Shown here in pieces: positions 60,362-63,412 of a stretch of DNA of 63,412 nt. Each line of letters opens with the position of its first letter. Position 1 is the first letter of the stretch. The stretch lies in contig JAPJRC010000006.1 of the NCBI GenBank assembly GCA_030824805.1, positions 1-63,412 of the forward strand, written 5' to 3'. The DNA comes from Micavibrio sp. (GTDB lineage: Bacteria; Pseudomonadota; Alphaproteobacteria; Micavibrionales; Micavibrionaceae). The notes beneath the pieces were generated by a model. The model was not told the DNA's origin, searched no databases, and worked only from the letters and a program-made list of their open reading frames with translations. Both the position numbers and the translations under genes were made by a program.

Positions 60362-62350
60362 TTACTTCGCAGCCTCTACAACAGCTTCGGCCGTGATGCC
60401 GAAATGCTTGTAGAGCGTACCCGCCGGAGCGGAATCGCCAAATGATTTCATGCCTACGAATATGCCGTCACGGCCGATAAGCGCATCCCATCCCTGACGG
60501 ATGGCCGCTTCCACCGCGATTTTCTTTTCGGATCCGCCGCACAGGCTGTCCTGATAGGCTTTGTCCTGCTCAAGGAACAGATCCATACAGGGAACGGAAA
60601 CGACGCGCGCACCATCGCCGATTTTTTCTGCGGCGGCGAGGGCGATTTCAATTTCGGAACCCGAAGCGAAAATTGTTACTTTCGGCGCACCATTGGAATC
60701 TTTCAGGATATAAGCACCTTTGGCGGACTTGTTCTCGGCATCTGCTGCGCGCACCGTCGGAAGGCCCTGACGGGTCAGTGATAGAACAGCCGGAGAATTC
60801 TGGTGTTGCAATGCCAGCTCCCAGCATTCCGCAGTTTCGATACCATCGCAAGGACGGTAGACATAGCAATTTGGAATGGCGCGCAGCGCGGCGAGGTGTT
60901 CGACCGGCTGGTGAGTCGGGCCGTCTTCGCCAAGCCCGATAGAGTCGTGTGTCATAACGTGCACGACGCGTTGTTTCATCAGTGCACCCAAACGGATTGC
61001 GGGGCGTGAATAGTCGGCGAATTGGAGGAAGGTACCGGCATAGGGGATGATGCCGCCATGCAGCGCCATGCCGTTCATCACCGCGGCCATGCCATGCTCG
61101 CGCACGCCGTAATTGATGTAGTTGCCGTTATAGTCATCTTTAGTGATGACTTTGGACGCTTTCACTTTCGTGTTGTTCGATCCCGTCAGGTCGGCAGAGC
61201 CGCCCACGAGTTGCGACAAAGAAGGAACAAGTTTTTCGAGGCATTCGCCGGACGTCTGGCGCGTTGCGAGTTTCGGTTTCTTTTCAGCAAAATCTTTCTT
61301 GAGATCAGTCACAACAGATTTGATTGCCGCGGTTACATCCTTGTTAATTGCGGTTTCAAAGGCAGCCTTGTTCGGAGAGGATTTTAGGCGGTTCTGCCAT
61401 GCGGCATAGTCGTTTGCGCCTTTCGCTCCGATAGCGCGCCATTGATCCAGTATCTCAACCGGCATGTCGAAAGGCATGTGCATCCATTTCAACACCTCAC
61501 GCGACGCTTTAATTTCGTCGTCGCCGAGCGGCGAGCCGTGCGAGGAGGATTTGCCGGCCTTGTTCGGAGAGCCGTAGCCGATAATTGTTTTGCAGCAGAT
61601 CAGCGACGGCGTGTCCGTCGTTTGCGCCTTTGCGATGGCGGCCTCAACCTGCGCCATGTCATGACCGTCAACCTTCTGAACGTCCCAACCATAGGCTTCG
61701 AAACGCTTGGCCGTGTCTTCTGTGAATGAGAGGTCGGTGGAGCCGTCGATCGTGATGCCGTTGTCATCATACAGAACAACCAACTTGCCGAGTTGCATCT
61801 GGCCGGCGATGGCGCAGGCTTCGTGGCTGATGCCTTCCATCAGGTCGCCGTCAGAGGCTATGACATATGTGTAATGATCGACGAGTTCATTGCCGAACTT
61901 GCTATCCATAATAGACTCGGCCAACGCGAAACCCACCGCTGTCGAAATACCTTGCCCCAGCGGACCCGTCGTTGTTTCAACACCGCATTCGACATCGACT
62001 TCCGGGTGGCCGGGTGTTTTTGAGTGAAGCTGACGGAAATTCTGGATTTCTTCGAGCGTAATCTTCTCATAGCCCGTCAGATAGTTCAGCGCATAGAGCA
62101 GCATGGAGCCATGGCCTGCGGAGAGAATAAAACGGTCGCGGTCGGGCCAGCTGGGATTTTTAGGATCGAATTTCAGGAATTTTGTGTACAGCACCGTCGC
62201 TACGTCCGCCATACCCATCGGCATGCCCGGGTGTCCGGAATTCGCCTTTTGAACGGCGTCCATGGCCAAGGCGCGGATGGCGTTCGCCATATGCGTCAAT
62301 TGGGGCTGGGTGAGGGGCGTTTCGGTTTGTTTTGTGGCGGCGTTGGTCAT
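60362..62350 (-). CDS. tkt: transketolase
   Basis: Thiamine-diphosphate enzyme of the pentose-phosphate pathway. The 662-residue protein starts at the ATG at 62350 (AAGGA upstream). It has ANSGHPGMPMGMADVA, GDGDLMEGISHEA-like SDGDLMEGISHEACAIAG for the ThDP-magnesium site, HDSIGLGEDGPTHQPVEHLA and the C-terminal regulatory-like domain. In alphaproteobacteria tkt, gap and fba are commonly clustered as here. Confidence 0.97.
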   Translation of the reverse strand: MTNAATKQTETPLTQPQLTHMANAIRALAMDAVQKANSGHPGMPMGMADVATVLYTKFLKFDPKNPSWPDRDRFILSAGHGSMLLYALNYLTGYEKITLEEIQNFRQLHSKTPGHPEVDVECGVETTTGPLGQGISTAVGFALAESIMDSKFGNELVDHYTYVIASDGDLMEGISHEACAIAGQMQLGKLVVLYDDNGITIDGSTDLSFTEDTAKRFEAYGWDVQKVDGHDMAQVEAAIAKAQTTDTPSLICCKTIIGYGSPNKAGKSSSHGSPLGDDEIKASREVLKWMHMPFDMPVEILDQWRAIGAKGANDYAAWQNRLKSSPNKAAFETAINKDVTAAIKSVVTDLKKDFAEKKPKLATRQTSGECLEKLVPSLSQLVGGSADLTGSNNTKVKASKVITKDDYNGNYINYGVREHGMAAVMNGMALHGGIIPYAGTFLQFADYSRPAIRLGALMKQRVVHVMTHDSIGLGEDGPTHQPVEHLAALRAIPNCYVYRPCDGIETAECWELALQHQNSPAVLSLTRQGLPTVRAADAENKSAKGAYILKDSNGAPKVTIFASGSEIEIALAAAEKIGDGARVVSVPCMDLFLEQDKAYQDSLCGGSEKKIAVEAAIRQGWDALIGRDGIFVGMKSFGDSAPAGTLYKHFGITAEAVVEAAK

Positions 62351-62526
62351 AAGGATTCCTTTTGTTTGGCCGTACAATGCCAATCCGTCCCCCACGGGTC
62401 AACCTTTTGCGCAAAAATATATGGGAAAACCTTATGGCGATGCTTGACCGCTTTGCCGCCAACGTCATAAATAAAGTTATCTTCGAAACATAACCGGTTA
62501 CCGGAAAAGCAAAATAAGGACCCGAC

Positions 62527-62790
62527 GTGAGCGCCGCGATCAAAAATTCCTTGAACAAGCTGACATCTTCACTCGTGAAGCTGGAAAAGGTCATTGAGAC
62601 AAAGCAGTCGGCCCTGAAAGCCCCGGTTGCCGGGAAAAAGGCAGGAGCAGGCCAATCGGACCTTTTCGGAGCCATGACGGCCTCACAAAGCCCATCCAAC
62701 CTTAATCCGCAGAATGTCCGCATGCTTGCAACACGCCTCGACAATGCGATCGAGCAGGTCGAGCAAATCCTGAAAGAAGGGCGCGTATAA
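62527..62790 (+). CDS. DUF4164-like small coiled-coil protein
   Basis: An 87-residue protein with a short N-terminal coiled coil (SLNKLTSSLVKLEKVIETKQ), a Lys/Ala linker and a C-terminal helix (LATRLDNAIEQVEQILKE). A similar gene lies directly before zapA in many alphaproteobacteria. It starts with a TGA-terminated upstream gap and ends one base before zapA; the two are surely co-transcribed. Confidence 0.85.
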   Translation: MSAAIKNSLNKLTSSLVKLEKVIETKQSALKAPVAGKKAGAGQSDLFGAMTASQSPSNLNPQNVRMLATRLDNAIEQVEQILKEGRV

Positions 62791-62791
62791 C

Positions 62792-63133
62792 ATGGCCGAG
62801 ATCAGCATTACCATCAACGGACGCAATTACGGTATCGCCTGCGACGACGGGCAGGAAAAGCGGGTACAAGAACTGGCTCGATATGTCGATTTCCGCCTGA
62901 AGGAAATCGCCCGCGCAGGCGCCGCCAGCAATGAATCCCACCTTTTGGTTCTGACAGCCATTATCCTGGCGGACGAAATTGCAGACATGAAATCGACCGG
63001 TACAATCCCCGCCGCCAAACAGCAGGCGGTTGGCGTGCGTATCAGCGACGAGGAAGAATTGGAGATTGTCTCCGCCATCGACCTTTTGGCCGCACGCATT
63101 GATCAGATCGCCGGTAACCTGCAGAAATTATAG
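62792..63133 (+). CDS. zapA: cell division protein ZapA
   Basis: ZapA bundles FtsZ filaments. The 113-residue protein opens MAEISITINGRNYGIACDDG, then QEKRVQELARYVDFRLKEI, and ends in a long coiled coil (SAIDLLAARIDQIAGNLQKL). It is one base downstream of the DUF4164-like gene. Confidence 0.95.
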   Translation: MAEISITINGRNYGIACDDGQEKRVQELARYVDFRLKEIARAGAASNESHLLVLTAIILADEIADMKSTGTIPAAKQQAVGVRISDEEELEIVSAIDLLAARIDQIAGNLQKL

Positions 63134-63170
63134 ATTTTATAAAGCCTTACCTAGGGGCTTTGACTACCCG

Positions 63171-63198
63171 ATCCCGGCAGAAAGCCGGGATTTTTTTT
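63171..63198 (+). terminator. intrinsic terminator after zapA
   Basis: ATCCCGGC and GCCGGGAT around AGAAA, followed by eight T residues. Confidence 0.9.
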
Positions 63199-63412
63199 GT
63201 ATTAACCGCCTAATAATACAGATTATTTACTGCATAATAATATAACGGAATATTTAGAATAGTTGCTTTGCCTGTCTACGCCACCTAAGTACAATGTTAA
63301 TGGTAATGAAAAACTGTTCTTAACTATACATTCATTAAAAAATCTAATCTATACATTGTGAGTAAATGTGCAGAATATTTTAGTATAGATATAATTTATA
63401 TTGATTTTATGT
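63199..63412. other. A+T-rich end of window
   Basis: No reading frame or RNA structure seen. A 6S RNA gene is often found after zapA; its consensus bulge and flanks were not recognised here, but the region may continue past the window. Confidence 0.4.

Noticed and set aside
63134..63412. 6S RNA gene after zapA
   Set aside because: Expected from synteny, but no long double-stranded rod with a central bubble was recognised.

Overview
The window reads as chromosomal DNA of an alphaproteobacterium. Diagnostic genes are popZ, an NDUFS4-type complex I subunit, a fabA-fabB-fabI cluster, and the order miaB / phoH-ybeY-corC-lnt-xre-metK-trmB / rimP-nusA-infB-rbfA-truB-rpsO. Coding density is high and base composition looks moderate (roughly 50-55% G+C by eye). 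The gene content and small unknown proteins suggest a Micavibrio-like or Rhodospirillales-like lineage, but that placement is an inference. No rRNA, prophage, insertion sequence or CRISPR array was seen.

Layout. 1-5400: the end of an unknown gene, fabA, a reverse-strand block of four diverged paralogous small proteins with two near-identical promoters, then fabB-fabI. 5400-10600: accessory genes (GDPD phosphodiesterase coupled to a transglutaminase-like protein, SET-domain protein, GT32-like glycosyltransferase, VOC protein, and a two-repeat unknown gene that seems frameshifted). 10600-24500: the translation/RNA block on the minus strand. Here rpsO and pnp, usually adjacent, are separated by gpmA, two exported EF-hand proteins and a tandem pair of 23/25-residue membrane peptides. 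24600-31350: lnt, corC, ybeY, phoH, an FAD oxidoreductase and miaB. 31400-42800: two small membrane paralogs, a 2-hydroxyacid dehydrogenase, a 1279-residue membrane-anchored coiled-coil protein, a HAD phosphatase, patatin, an MsbA-like exporter with a hydrolase, and a DUF192 protein.

42800-50200: four tRNA genes (Pro, Arg, Asn, Cys), sulfurtransferase, and a three-gene ABC/DUF3299 operon with a His-rich loop behind a perfect Zur-type palindrome, divergent from a TesA-like esterase. RNase H-like, pcm and popZ follow. 50200-63412: valS, DUF378, rpmE, two RlpA-like proteins, a membrane-anchored bacterial EndoU-type nuclease, NfeD/QmcA, fba, gap, a small outer-membrane beta-barrel behind two further Zur-like boxes, tkt, DUF4164 and zapA.

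Most notable: a candidate zinc-responsive regulon of two loci (47.3 kb and 58.8 kb); the four-paralog family with duplicated promoters between fabA and fabB; the twin micro-membrane proteins; the giant coiled-coil protein; and the EndoU protein. All functional statements come from motif recognition by eye; no database search was run.
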